Source: JANXSS01 sp043729515 (GTDB lineage Bacteria > Pseudomonadota > Gammaproteobacteria > Burkholderiales > Burkholderiaceae_D). From it: a DNA stretch of 12,150 nt. The stretch is from the NCBI GenBank assembly GCA_043729515.1, contig JAYTLK010000136.1:1-12150 (forward strand), given 5' to 3'. Below, in pieces: positions 1 through 6,246 of this stretch. The notes under the pieces were generated by a model. It searched no databases. It had not been told where the DNA came from and was given only the letters and a program-made list of their open reading frames with translations. Position 1 is the first letter of the stretch. Each line of letters opens with the position of its first letter. A program made the position numbers and the translations under genes.

Positions 1-322
1 TGAAAGCGAGGCTGTGCAAGGCCGAAACGCCGGATTCGCCTTCGACGAGCACCGGCCTATTCGCCTCGGTCGCGCCGATGCGCTACGATATCCCCCCGGG
101 GGGATATCGTAGTGCGACCGAATACGCCCCGTTGGTGCGGTGCCGAACGCAATCGTCACCACCGACATGGAATGGTCTTGACGCGTCGGCAGATTTTTTG
201 GCACGGACGATGGTCCGCACAATCAGTTAGTATCTGAAAAGAAACAACAATTCCATTTTGAAACGGGTTGCCGCGCACCGTTTGGCAACGTCCACGCAAC
301 ACCCCACCATAAAAGAGTCCGT
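1..322. other. left-edge region with no confident gene
   Basis: No recognisable protein is encoded here. Several short frames are open to the left edge. A plus frame runs from base 3 to a TAG at 228-230, another plus frame from base 2 to a TAG at 110-112, and a minus frame runs from an ATG at 168 to the edge. A further minus frame, open from base 82 to the edge, has coding-like third positions and reads RIGATEANRPVLVEGESG; it has a possible GTG start at 52-50. That frame could be the beginning of a divergent gene lying mostly outside the window, but I do not recognise it. The stretch also contains the palindrome at 83-112 and two small dyads, at 204-217 (CGGAC/GTCCG) and at 267-272/284-289 (GTTGCC/GGCAAC). 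The second dyad lies just upstream of the peroxidase gene. Confidence 0.6.
83..112. repeat. perfect 30-bp palindrome with C6/G6 core
   Basis: The left arm CTACGATATCCCCCC (83-97) is followed immediately by its exact reverse complement (98-112), with no loop. Outer arms TCGGTCGC (66-73) and GCGACCGA (114-121) extend the symmetry asymmetrically, leaving 9 nt unpaired on the left and 1 nt on the right. There is no T-tract on either side, so it does not look like an intrinsic terminator. The layout of AT-rich ends around C-tract/G-tract halves resembles operators of the CsoR/RcnR/FrmR (DUF156) repressor family. That assignment is inference, since no such regulator is visible in the window. Alternatives are a cruciform-forming or dispersed palindromic repeat. 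Confidence 0.85.
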
Positions 323-1321
323 ATGAAAAATCCCTTGTTGCTGTCGATCGGCGTGAGCCTGGCGAGTTTTCTGGCGCCTGTGGCAGTGCAGGCGCAATCC
401 GTCGACCCGGTCGAGCAGGTCGATACATTGGAAAAACTTGCTGGCAAGCAGCCGACCTTCCGCCGTGCACAGGCCAAGGGCGTATGCGCCAGCGGGTATT
501 TCGTCGGTCAACCCGAAGGCCGTGCATTGTCCAGCGCGAGTGTGTTCAGTGGCCAGAAAATTCCGGTCGTGGCGCGTTTTTCGGTCGGTGGCGGCAACCC
601 CAAGGCGAGTGACAAGAGCAAGACGGCGCGTGGCATGGCGTTGCAATTCATGCTGCCGAACGGTGAGCAATGGATGATGGCTAATATTTCCGCCCCGGTC
701 TATTTCGTCTCGAAGCCGGAGCAGTTCGTCCCGTTCCTGCAAGCTCGCCTCGCGGACCCGGCAACCGGCAAACCGGATCCAGCCAAGATCAAGGCATTCG
801 GCGAGGCCAATCCAGAGACGACCTTGCAGGCAGCCTATCTTTCGAGCACCCCGGTGCCGGCCAGTTTCGGCGCCGTCAATTACTTCGGCGTCAATGCCTT
901 CGAGTTCATCAACGACAAGAATGCGAGCCAGTTCGTGCGCTGGCACTTCGCCCCTGATGCCAATGTCGGCCTGACCGACGAACAGCTGAAAACCATGCCC
1001 GACGACTTCCTGGGCGATGAATTGCGCACCCGGGTGGCTGCGGCGCCGGTCAGCTTCAGCTACAAGCTGCAATTGGCCGATAAAGGTGATCAGCTGGTCG
1101 ATCCGACCAAAGTCTGGCCGGAAGGGCGCAAGGTCGTCACCGCCGGCAAGCTCGTGATCGACAAGGTCGAGCCGGCTGCCGGTGGCGCTTGCGATCGCAT
1201 CACCTTCAATCCGCTCAACCTGCCAGCCGGCATCAAGCCGTCGGCGGATCCGGTGCTGCTGGCGCGGCCGGCAGCTTACGGTGTGTCGCTTGGACGGCGG
1301 TTGAGCGAGGCTGCGAAGTAG
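323..1321 (+). CDS. periplasmic catalase-related peroxidase
   Basis: This 332-residue protein belongs to the short catalase-related (SrpA-like) heme peroxidases, about two thirds the length of a monofunctional catalase. Residues 1-24 form a Sec signal peptide (Lys2, a hydrophobic core, and a probable cleavage AVQA|QS), so it should act in the periplasm on H2O2 or organic peroxides. The catalase fold is recognisable from FRRAQAKG (46-53), VARFSVGG, ARGMALQF and MMANISAPVYF. Near the C-terminus RPAAY (315-319) supplies the expected proximal heme Tyr319 and its Arg315. Oddly, the position of the distal catalytic His (normally H-A-K-G) is Gln50, encoded by CAG, so activity may be altered. A weak AAAAGAG precedes the ATG. 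Related genes often sit beside a cytochrome b561 gene; none is present here. The gene stands alone and converges with hemW, 30 nt apart. Confidence 0.88.
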   Translation: MKNPLLLSIGVSLASFLAPVAVQAQSVDPVEQVDTLEKLAGKQPTFRRAQAKGVCASGYFVGQPEGRALSSASVFSGQKIPVVARFSVGGGNPKASDKSKTARGMALQFMLPNGEQWMMANISAPVYFVSKPEQFVPFLQARLADPATGKPDPAKIKAFGEANPETTLQAAYLSSTPVPASFGAVNYFGVNAFEFINDKNASQFVRWHFAPDANVGLTDEQLKTMPDDFLGDELRTRVAAAPVSFSYKLQLADKGDQLVDPTKVWPEGRKVVTAGKLVIDKVEPAAGGACDRITFNPLNLPAGIKPSADPVLLARPAAYGVSLGRRLSEAAK

Positions 1322-1351
1322 ATCTCTGGCGGCGGGTCGATGAGGGAAGCC

Positions 1352-2593
1352 TTAGTCAACCAGAAACATCTGCTGCAAATCGTTCAGAAAACGCCGCCCC
1401 AGCGCGGTCGGCCGGATGTTGCGATGGTCGCGCAGCAGCAGGCCCTTTGCCTCGGCCGCATTCATCGCCCGCTCCACGGTGTTCAATGGCATGCCGGTAC
1501 GTTCTGCAAACTGGTTCGGCGCGAAGCCATCGGTGAGGCGCAATGCATTGAGCATGAATTCGAAACCCAGTTCAGCCCGCCCGATCTCCGCTTCCTGCTG
1601 CACCGGATTGCCCGCAAGCGCCTGCGCCATGTAGCTGCCCGGCTGCTTGTAGCGTGCCTGCCGTAAAATCCGATGTGGAAACGAGATCTTCGAATGCGCG
1701 CCGGCGCCGATGCCAAGGTAATCCCCGAATTGCCAGTAGTTCAGGTTATGGCGGGCCTGGCGCCCTGCCCGTGCATGGGCCGAGATTTCGTAATGGCCAT
1801 AGCCCGCAGCCGCGGTCGTCTCTTCGAGCATGTCCTGCATGTCGGCGCTGCTGTCGTCATCCGGCAAGGCCGGCGGATACTTTGCGAAAACCGTGTTCGG
1901 TTCCAGTGTCAGGTGATAGAGCGACAGGTGCGGCGCGCCGGCGGCGATTGCCATGTCGACGTCCGCGCGCGCCTCGTCGAGCGTCTGACCCGGCAGCGCA
2001 TACATCAGATCGAGATTGAAGTTGTCGAAGATGCCTTGCGCGATCTCGACCGCGCGATGTGCCTCGCCTGCATCATGAATGCGTCCCAGCGCAGCCAGGT
2101 GCGCGCCGTTGAAACTCTGGATGCCGATCGAGAGGCGGTTCACGCCGCTGTCGTGATAGGCGCGGAATCGATCCGCTTCGAAGGTGCCCGGGTTGGCCTC
2201 CATCGTGATCTCGGCCGCGCCATCGAGCGGCAGCAGGGTGCGGATGTCCGACATCAGCCGGTCCAGCCCGGCGGCCGACAACAGACTTGGCGTGCCACCG
2301 CCGATGAACACCGTGTAGATCTTGCGGCCCCAGATCAGCGGCAGCGCCGATTCCAGGTCCGCGCGAAGGGCATCGAGATACTCTGTTTCCGGCAGCGTGC
2401 CGCCAGGTTCATGCGAATTGAAATCGCAATAGGGACACTTGCGCACACACCATGGGTAATGCACATAGAGCGCCAGCGGCGGCAAGGCGGTCAGGTTCAA
2501 CACGCCCGGCTGCAGATAGGCGTTGGCAGCCAGGGCCGGACCACTGCCGACCCGGGGTATCACGGGCGTTCGAACCGGTTTGATGGGAATCAT
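1352..2593 (-). CDS. hemW: radical SAM heme chaperone HemW
   Basis: This 413-residue protein matches the HemW family, long annotated as oxygen-independent coproporphyrinogen III oxidase-like. Known family members bind heme and hand it to respiratory enzymes in the cytoplasm. The radical-SAM motif is HYPWCVRKCPYCDFNSHEPG (45-64), with Cys49, Cys53 and Cys56 ligating the [4Fe-4S] cluster. Phe58 stands where true HemN has a fourth Cys, which favours HemW over HemN. The SAM-binding GGGTPS is at 98-103, and the HemN C-terminal region ends the protein. I chose the ATG at 2593 because it gives the family length; the frame stays open upstream into rdgB, but that part shows no HemW similarity. No strong Shine-Dalgarno is seen. 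It is the last gene of the minus-strand block, 134 nt after rdgB, and may be expressed separately. It fits beside peroxidase and respiration functions only loosely. Confidence 0.93.
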   Translation of the reverse strand: MIPIKPVRTPVIPRVGSGPALAANAYLQPGVLNLTALPPLALYVHYPWCVRKCPYCDFNSHEPGGTLPETEYLDALRADLESALPLIWGRKIYTVFIGGGTPSLLSAAGLDRLMSDIRTLLPLDGAAEITMEANPGTFEADRFRAYHDSGVNRLSIGIQSFNGAHLAALGRIHDAGEAHRAVEIAQGIFDNFNLDLMYALPGQTLDEARADVDMAIAAGAPHLSLYHLTLEPNTVFAKYPPALPDDDSSADMQDMLEETTAAAGYGHYEISAHARAGRQARHNLNYWQFGDYLGIGAGAHSKISFPHRILRQARYKQPGSYMAQALAGNPVQQEAEIGRAELGFEFMLNALRLTDGFAPNQFAERTGMPLNTVERAMNAAEAKGLLLRDHRNIRPTALGRRFLNDLQQMFLVD

Positions 2594-2662
2594 TGCAGAG
2601 TCAGGTGCCTGGCAGAAGTTGGGACGCGCTGAGCAGACCTTGGTGGGAATGCACCCGGAAAG

Positions 2663-2691
2663 AGCATCAGGAACATGAACGGACGTGTCAA
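2663..2691 (-). promoter_or_regulatory. possible hemW promoter in the rdgB-hemW gap
   Basis: On the minus strand the 134-nt gap contains an exact TTGACA (2691-2686), followed after 17 nt by GATGCT (2668-2663), a poor -10 match (3 of 6). Transcription from here would give a leader of roughly 65 nt before hemW. The perfect -35 and standard spacing are suggestive, but the -10 is weak, so this could be chance. Nothing else stands out in the gap. Confidence 0.3.
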
Positions 2692-2727
2692 GCCGGCCTC
2701 GAAGCGTATCGAAAATACATCGCCATC

Positions 2728-3378
2728 CTAATGCGTGCGCAGTTTTTCCGCGAGCGCGCGCAATGCCTGTGCCCGATGCGACAACCGGTTCTTTTGTGCG
2801 GCTGGCATCTCCGCTGCGGTCAGACCCTGCGCCGGCAACAGAAAATGTGCATCGTAGCCAAAGCCGCCCGTCCCGCGCGGCGTGGCGATGACTTCGCCAT
2901 GCCACACGCCATCGGCCACCATCGGCTGGGGATCGTCGGCATGCCGTACCAATACCAGGACGCAATAGTAGTAAGCCATCGACCCGGCACTGGACCCGCT
3001 GTCCTGATCGGCCAACGCCGCCAGGGTTGCGACAAGCTTTGCGTTATTGCGTTCATCGGATTTCGGCAGGCCCGCATAGCGCGCCGACAGCACGCCCGGC
3101 GTGCCGCCCAAAGCCGGCACGCAGATGCCTGAATCGTCGGCCAGCGCCGGCAGGCCGGTGGCGCGTGCGGCATGGCGCGCCTTGGTCAGCGCGTTTTCCA
3201 GGAACGTGCAGTACGGCTCCTCGGCTTCGGTCACTCCCAGCACGCCCTGCGGCACGACCTGCAGGCCAAGCGGCGCCAGCAGGCCGTCGAATTCGGCCAG
3301 CTTGCCGGCATTGTTCGACGCCAGCACCAGGCGATCGTTGCCGATCCGCGACGCTGCCCCGGACAGGCCATGCATCAT
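2728..3378 (-). CDS. rdgB: XTP/dITP pyrophosphatase RdgB (HAM1 family)
   Basis: RdgB hydrolyses non-canonical purine nucleoside triphosphates (dITP, XTP) to monophosphate and pyrophosphate, keeping deaminated purines out of DNA and RNA. The 216-residue protein has the family signatures in order: LVLASNNAGKLAEF (17-30), the substrate and metal site ADDSGI (80-85), PGVLSARYAG (94-103), the base-specificity loop GGFGYDAHF (171-179), and the C-terminal LSHRAQAL (199-206). The start is uncertain. ATG at 3378 is used here, and ATG at 3375 follows directly. An in-frame GTG at 3393 overlaps the rph stop as GTGA and would add five residues; neither start has a convincing ribosome site. The overlap or 11-nt gap suggests translational coupling to rph. 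The Ala in FGYDA, where Pro is common, is a minor variation. Confidence 0.93.
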   Translation of the reverse strand: MMHGLSGAASRIGNDRLVLASNNAGKLAEFDGLLAPLGLQVVPQGVLGVTEAEEPYCTFLENALTKARHAARATGLPALADDSGICVPALGGTPGVLSARYAGLPKSDERNNAKLVATLAALADQDSGSSAGSMAYYYCVLVLVRHADDPQPMVADGVWHGEVIATPRGTGGFGYDAHFLLPAQGLTAAEMPAAQKNRLSHRAQALRALAEKLRTH

Positions 3379-3389
3379 CACGGTGGCAT

Positions 3390-4199
3390 TCACGCCAACC
3401 CCAACGCGGCCTTCTGCTTGCCGATCAGCTCGCCAATTCCTTTTTGCGCCAGATCGAGCAACGCATCCATCGTCGCGCGATCGAATGCAGCACCTTCGGC
3501 CGTGCCCTGCACTTCGACGAAACTGCCAGCGTCTGTCATCACCACGTTCATGTCGGTGTCGCAGGAGGAATCTTCCGGATAATCCAGGTCCAGCACCGGC
3601 AGGCCCTGATAAACGCCCACCGAGATAGCGGCCACGAAATGCTTGATCGGCACCGCCGGCAACAGGCCCTTGTCGACCAGCGTCGAGAATGCATCGTAAG
3701 CGGCCACCATGGCGCCGGTGATCGATGCGGTGCGGGTGCCACCGTCGGCCTGGATCACGTCGCAGTCCAGATGCAGGGTGCGCTCGCCGAAGGCATCGAG
3801 ATCGAAGGCAGCCCGCAGCGAGCGGCCGATCAGACGCTGGATTTCCTGCGTGCGGCCGGACTGCTTGCCGCGCGCTGCTTCTCGGTCCATGCGGGTATGG
3901 GTCGAGCGCGGCAGCATGCCGTATTCGGCAGTCATCCAGCCCTTGCCCTTGCCTTTCAAGAAGCCCGGCACCTTCTCCTCGATGCTGGCCGTACAAATGA
4001 CCTGCGTGTCGCCGGATTCAATCAGGACCGAACCCTCCGCATGCCGCGTGAACTGGCGCGTGATGCGTACCGAACGCAGGCTGTCGGCGCTGCGGCCGCT
4101 CGGGCGCAGGACGGGCGGCGAGGCTGATGGTGCTGCAGCGGCAGACGGAGCGGCGGATGCAGCGAACGACGCCACTGGCGTTTTCGGATCAGCACCCAT
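3390..4199 (-). CDS. rph: ribonuclease PH
   Basis: RNase PH is a phosphorolytic 3'-5' exoribonuclease that trims tRNA and other RNA 3' ends and forms a ring-shaped hexamer. Recognisable blocks in the 269-residue protein are RPSGR (32-36), GDTQVICTA (63-71), GWMTAEYGMLPRST (87-100), GRTQEIQRLIGRSLRA (115-130, with the phosphate-site Arg), CDVIQADGGTRTASITG (146-162) and the acidic metal site around DLDYPEDSSCDTDMN (204-218). The family usually starts at about the RPSGR motif, so roughly 30 Ala/Pro/Ser-rich residues are extra. No start codon lies between that tail and the core, so the tail appears genuine. ATG 4199 is preferred over TTG 4208 because AAGGA (4213-4209) lies nine bases upstream of the ATG and directly abuts the TTG. 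It follows the phosphatase gene by 5 nt. Confidence 0.94.
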   Translation of the reverse strand: MGADPKTPVASFAASAAPSAAAAPSASPPVLRPSGRSADSLRSVRITRQFTRHAEGSVLIESGDTQVICTASIEEKVPGFLKGKGKGWMTAEYGMLPRSTHTRMDREAARGKQSGRTQEIQRLIGRSLRAAFDLDAFGERTLHLDCDVIQADGGTRTASITGAMVAAYDAFSTLVDKGLLPAVPIKHFVAAISVGVYQGLPVLDLDYPEDSSCDTDMNVVMTDAGSFVEVQGTAEGAAFDRATMDALLDLAQKGIGELIGKQKAALGLA

Positions 4200-4204
4200 G
4201 ACGG

Positions 4205-5155
4205 TCAATCCTTGGACGTGATGCGGCCCGATTTCTCGATGGCGAGCCGAATTTCTTCGATGGTGTTTTCAATGGTGCTTTCGTTGAAGGCATCCGCGGC
4301 GTGATCGGCATCATCGGCCGGATCGACATCGGCATGGCGCGGCGCCTGGATCGTGGTGGTGACGCTTCCCACTGGAAGGGTCTGGGTCGAGATTGTATGC
4401 GATCCTTCGGTGGTGTCGCTGCTCTCCCACATCATCGCCAGGCCGGTCACGTTGTCGCCGTTCTTGCCGCCGATGCCGACTGCCGCGCCCACCATGTCCG
4501 GCACGGCCCGTACGATCGTGTTGGTGTGCAGGCGGTGCGCCAGCACATGGTCCGGCATCACGCCCCACAGGCCGTCTGAGCACAGCAGAATGATGTCGCC
4601 GGCCTGCATGCTGGCCCGGCGCGAGACTTCGACGATCGGCGGATTCGGCGCGCCCAGACAATTGAAGAGCTTGTTTCGATCAGGATGGGTGTCGCGCTCG
4701 GACGCATCGGCTTTTCCTTGCGCAATCAATGTCTCGATGCGCGAATGATCCCGCGTGCGCGCCAGGATCTGCCCGCCGCGCATCCAGTACAGCCGCGAAT
4801 CGCCGCAATGCGCCCAAATGGCGTTGTTATGCTGGATCAGGCAGGCGACGATGGTGGTGCGCGGCGTCTCGGGCAAGTCGTGTGTAGCGCGGTAGCGCAG
4901 GATTTCCCGGTGCGCGGCAAAGAAACTGTCTTCCAGAAAGCGCTCCGGCTTCTTGACATACGGTGTCGCATTGCGCTGGAACAGCGAGCCGATGGTCTGC
5001 ATTGCAATCGTCGCCGCCATCTCGCCCTGGATGTGGCCACCCATGCCGTCGGCCAGCAACAACAACAGCGCATCGCGCGTGAAGCTGTAGCCCATGCGGT
5101 CCTGGTTGTTCTTGCGGCCACCGATGTGGCTTTCTTGATAGACTGAGAAGCGCAT
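4205..5155 (-). CDS. PP2C-family (PPM) protein serine/threonine phosphatase
   Basis: A cytoplasmic metal-dependent phosphatase of 316 residues, expected to reverse phosphorylation by the kinase encoded just upstream. The PP2C motifs are all present: GGRKNNQDRMG (12-22, metal Asp19), LLADGMGGH (33-41, Asp36/Gly37), HCGDSRLYWMRGG (116-128), LLCSDGLWG (190-198, Asp194) and GDNVTGLAM (233-241, Asp234). The catalytic domain ends near residue 243. A 70-residue tail follows, rich in Thr/Ser and then Asp/Ala, including TTTIQ (266-270), an acidic PADDADHAAD stretch and a final charged helix-like segment. No signal peptide or membrane segment is seen. The ATG lies two bases after the kinase stop codon (TGACCATG), with no clear ribosome site, so translation is probably coupled. 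Its own TGA abuts the rph ribosome-binding region. The substrate is unknown. Confidence 0.93.
   Translation of the reverse strand: MRFSVYQESHIGGRKNNQDRMGYSFTRDALLLLLADGMGGHIQGEMAATIAMQTIGSLFQRNATPYVKKPERFLEDSFFAAHREILRYRATHDLPETPRTTIVACLIQHNNAIWAHCGDSRLYWMRGGQILARTRDHSRIETLIAQGKADASERDTHPDRNKLFNCLGAPNPPIVEVSRRASMQAGDIILLCSDGLWGVMPDHVLAHRLHTNTIVRAVPDMVGAAVGIGGKNGDNVTGLAMMWESSDTTEGSHTISTQTLPVGSVTTTIQAPRHADVDPADDADHAADAFNESTIENTIEEIRLAIEKSGRITSKD
4209..4213 (-). promoter_or_regulatory. Shine-Dalgarno that decides the rph start
   Basis: AAGGA on the minus strand lies inside the last codons of the phosphatase gene, nine bases before ATG 4199. It leaves no spacer for the alternative TTG at 4208, which overlaps the phosphatase TGA. 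Confidence 0.6.
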
Positions 5156-5157
5156 GG

Positions 5158-6171
5158 TCAGAGGGTATTGCTATCCTGGATGGTGGTGGCGGCAGCGCCT
5201 GTGAGCGGCTTGTTGAAACCGGCGACCAGGCCGCGCAGCTTGCGCCCGGCCTGGTCCAGGAAGCCTGGTGGCGGCTTGACCACGACTTCTTCGCGCAGCG
5301 CCTTCTGCAGCGCGAACACGCTTTGCGGCCGCGCCAGCGGATCGATCATGAGGCTCCAGCGGATCACTTGAATCAGCTCCGGAGAATAGATCGCTTCCAG
5401 CCGGGAAAGATGCGCGTCCATGCGGTCATCGGCCTGGCGCTGATCGGCCGGTTGCGGCGGCGCGCCGACCATGCAGGCGAACATCGAGGCGCCGATGCTG
5501 TAAATGTCGGTCCAGGGGCCGAGCGCGCCGTTCTTCAAATACAGTTCGGGCGCCGCAAAGCCCGGCGTGTACATCGGATACAGCTTCGGCAGATCGGCCT
5601 TCAAGGTCTGCCGGGCAGCACCGAAGTCGAGCAGGATCGGCGTGCCATCGACCCGCAGATAGATGTTGGCCGGCTTCAGATCCAGGTGCAGCAGCTTGTT
5701 GGTATGGACTTCCCGCAAGCCATGCATGACCTGGCCGAACATCTTGCGGATGAAGCGCTCCGACACCAGCGGCTTTTCGCCCTTGTCACGCCGGCGCAGA
5801 ATGTGTTCCTGCAACGAGCGACCGGATTCGTAGGCCATGACCATGTACACCGTTTCATTGGCGCGGAAAAAATTCAGCACCCGCACCACGTTCGGATGCG
5901 CGATGCGCGCCAGCGCCCGTCCCTCTTCAAAAAAACACTTCAGGCCAATGCGGAATGTCGGCAGATTTTCCGGCGAGATGCCGGGGGCGAGTTCACCCGG
6001 CGCGCGCAGCGCCAGGGCGCTCGGCAGATACTCCTTGATCGCCACCGCATTGCCATCTTCGTCATAGGCCAGGTAGACGATACTGAACCCGCCGGAAGCA
6101 ATCTTCTTTACAATGCGGTAACCGGAAATTTCCAGTCCGTCTGGCAATGGTGCGTTGTTTTGCGTGGTCAT
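5158..6171 (-). CDS. soluble eukaryotic-like serine/threonine protein kinase
   Basis: A Hanks-type kinase of 337 residues. It has the Gly-rich loop IASGGFSIVY (24-33), catalytic Lys46 in VAIKEYLP, the alpha-C Glu in FFEEGRAL (about 82-83), the catalytic loop HLDLKPANI (162-170; Asp164, Lys166, Asn169), LDFGAA (181-186; Asp182) and GFAAPE (204-209). The catalytic loop is HLD rather than HRD, so it is a non-RD kinase that may not need activation-loop phosphorylation. There is no transmembrane helix, PASTA or other sensor domain. After the kinase domain (about residue 297) comes a short basic, possibly amphipathic tail ending in TTIQDSNTL. ATG 6171 gives a start just before the kinase fold, with GCAGG five bases upstream. 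It heads the minus-strand block and is followed two bases later by its likely partner phosphatase. Targets cannot be read from the sequence. Confidence 0.93.
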   Translation of the reverse strand: MTTQNNAPLPDGLEISGYRIVKKIASGGFSIVYLAYDEDGNAVAIKEYLPSALALRAPGELAPGISPENLPTFRIGLKCFFEEGRALARIAHPNVVRVLNFFRANETVYMVMAYESGRSLQEHILRRRDKGEKPLVSERFIRKMFGQVMHGLREVHTNKLLHLDLKPANIYLRVDGTPILLDFGAARQTLKADLPKLYPMYTPGFAAPELYLKNGALGPWTDIYSIGASMFACMVGAPPQPADQRQADDRMDAHLSRLEAIYSPELIQVIRWSLMIDPLARPQSVFALQKALREEVVVKPPPGFLDQAGRKLRGLVAGFNKPLTGAAATTIQDSNTL

Positions 6172-6246
6172 GACTACCTGCTGAATGGTTCGTTTGATTG
6201 TGTGGACAATTAAAGTGTTTGTAAAGCAAAAAACAGGGATGGAATT
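6172..6246. promoter_or_regulatory. divergent kinase/yicC promoter region
   Basis: This 75-bp gap is clearly more AT-rich than the surrounding genes and must hold the start signals for both divergent blocks. I find no strong sigma-70 pair. The best fragments are TTTAAT on the minus strand (6214-6209) and TTGTGT (6198-6203) with TGTAAA (6220-6225) on the plus strand. A 14-bp dyad, ATTGT-GTGG-ACAAT (6197-6210), sits near the middle and could be a regulator site shared by both directions. AGGGA (6235-6239) is the yicC ribosome site. Confidence 0.55.

Noticed and set aside
83..112. The palindrome as an intrinsic terminator
   Set aside because: There is no run of T after the stem on either strand, and no loop.
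199..214. Sigma-54-like TGGCACG upstream of the peroxidase
   Set aside because: The required GC element of the -12 box is missing at the right spacing (ATGGT instead of TTGCA), and it lies more than 100 nt from the start codon.
227..1072. 281-codon minus frame across the peroxidase gene
   Set aside because: The plus strand has a signal peptide and catalase motifs over the same bases; the minus reading matches nothing I recognise.
1322..1351. Terminator between the peroxidase and hemW
   Set aside because: The 30-nt convergent gap has no convincing stem-loop or T-tract.
1673..2632. 319-codon plus frame antisense to hemW
   Set aside because: The opposite strand encodes a complete HemW with all cluster cysteines, while this frame gives a low-information Arg/Gln-rich product.
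2594..2965. Upstream extension of hemW by 124 codons
   Set aside because: The frame stays open but overlaps rdgB, has no similarity to the HemW N-terminus and gives a low-complexity Arg-rich sequence.
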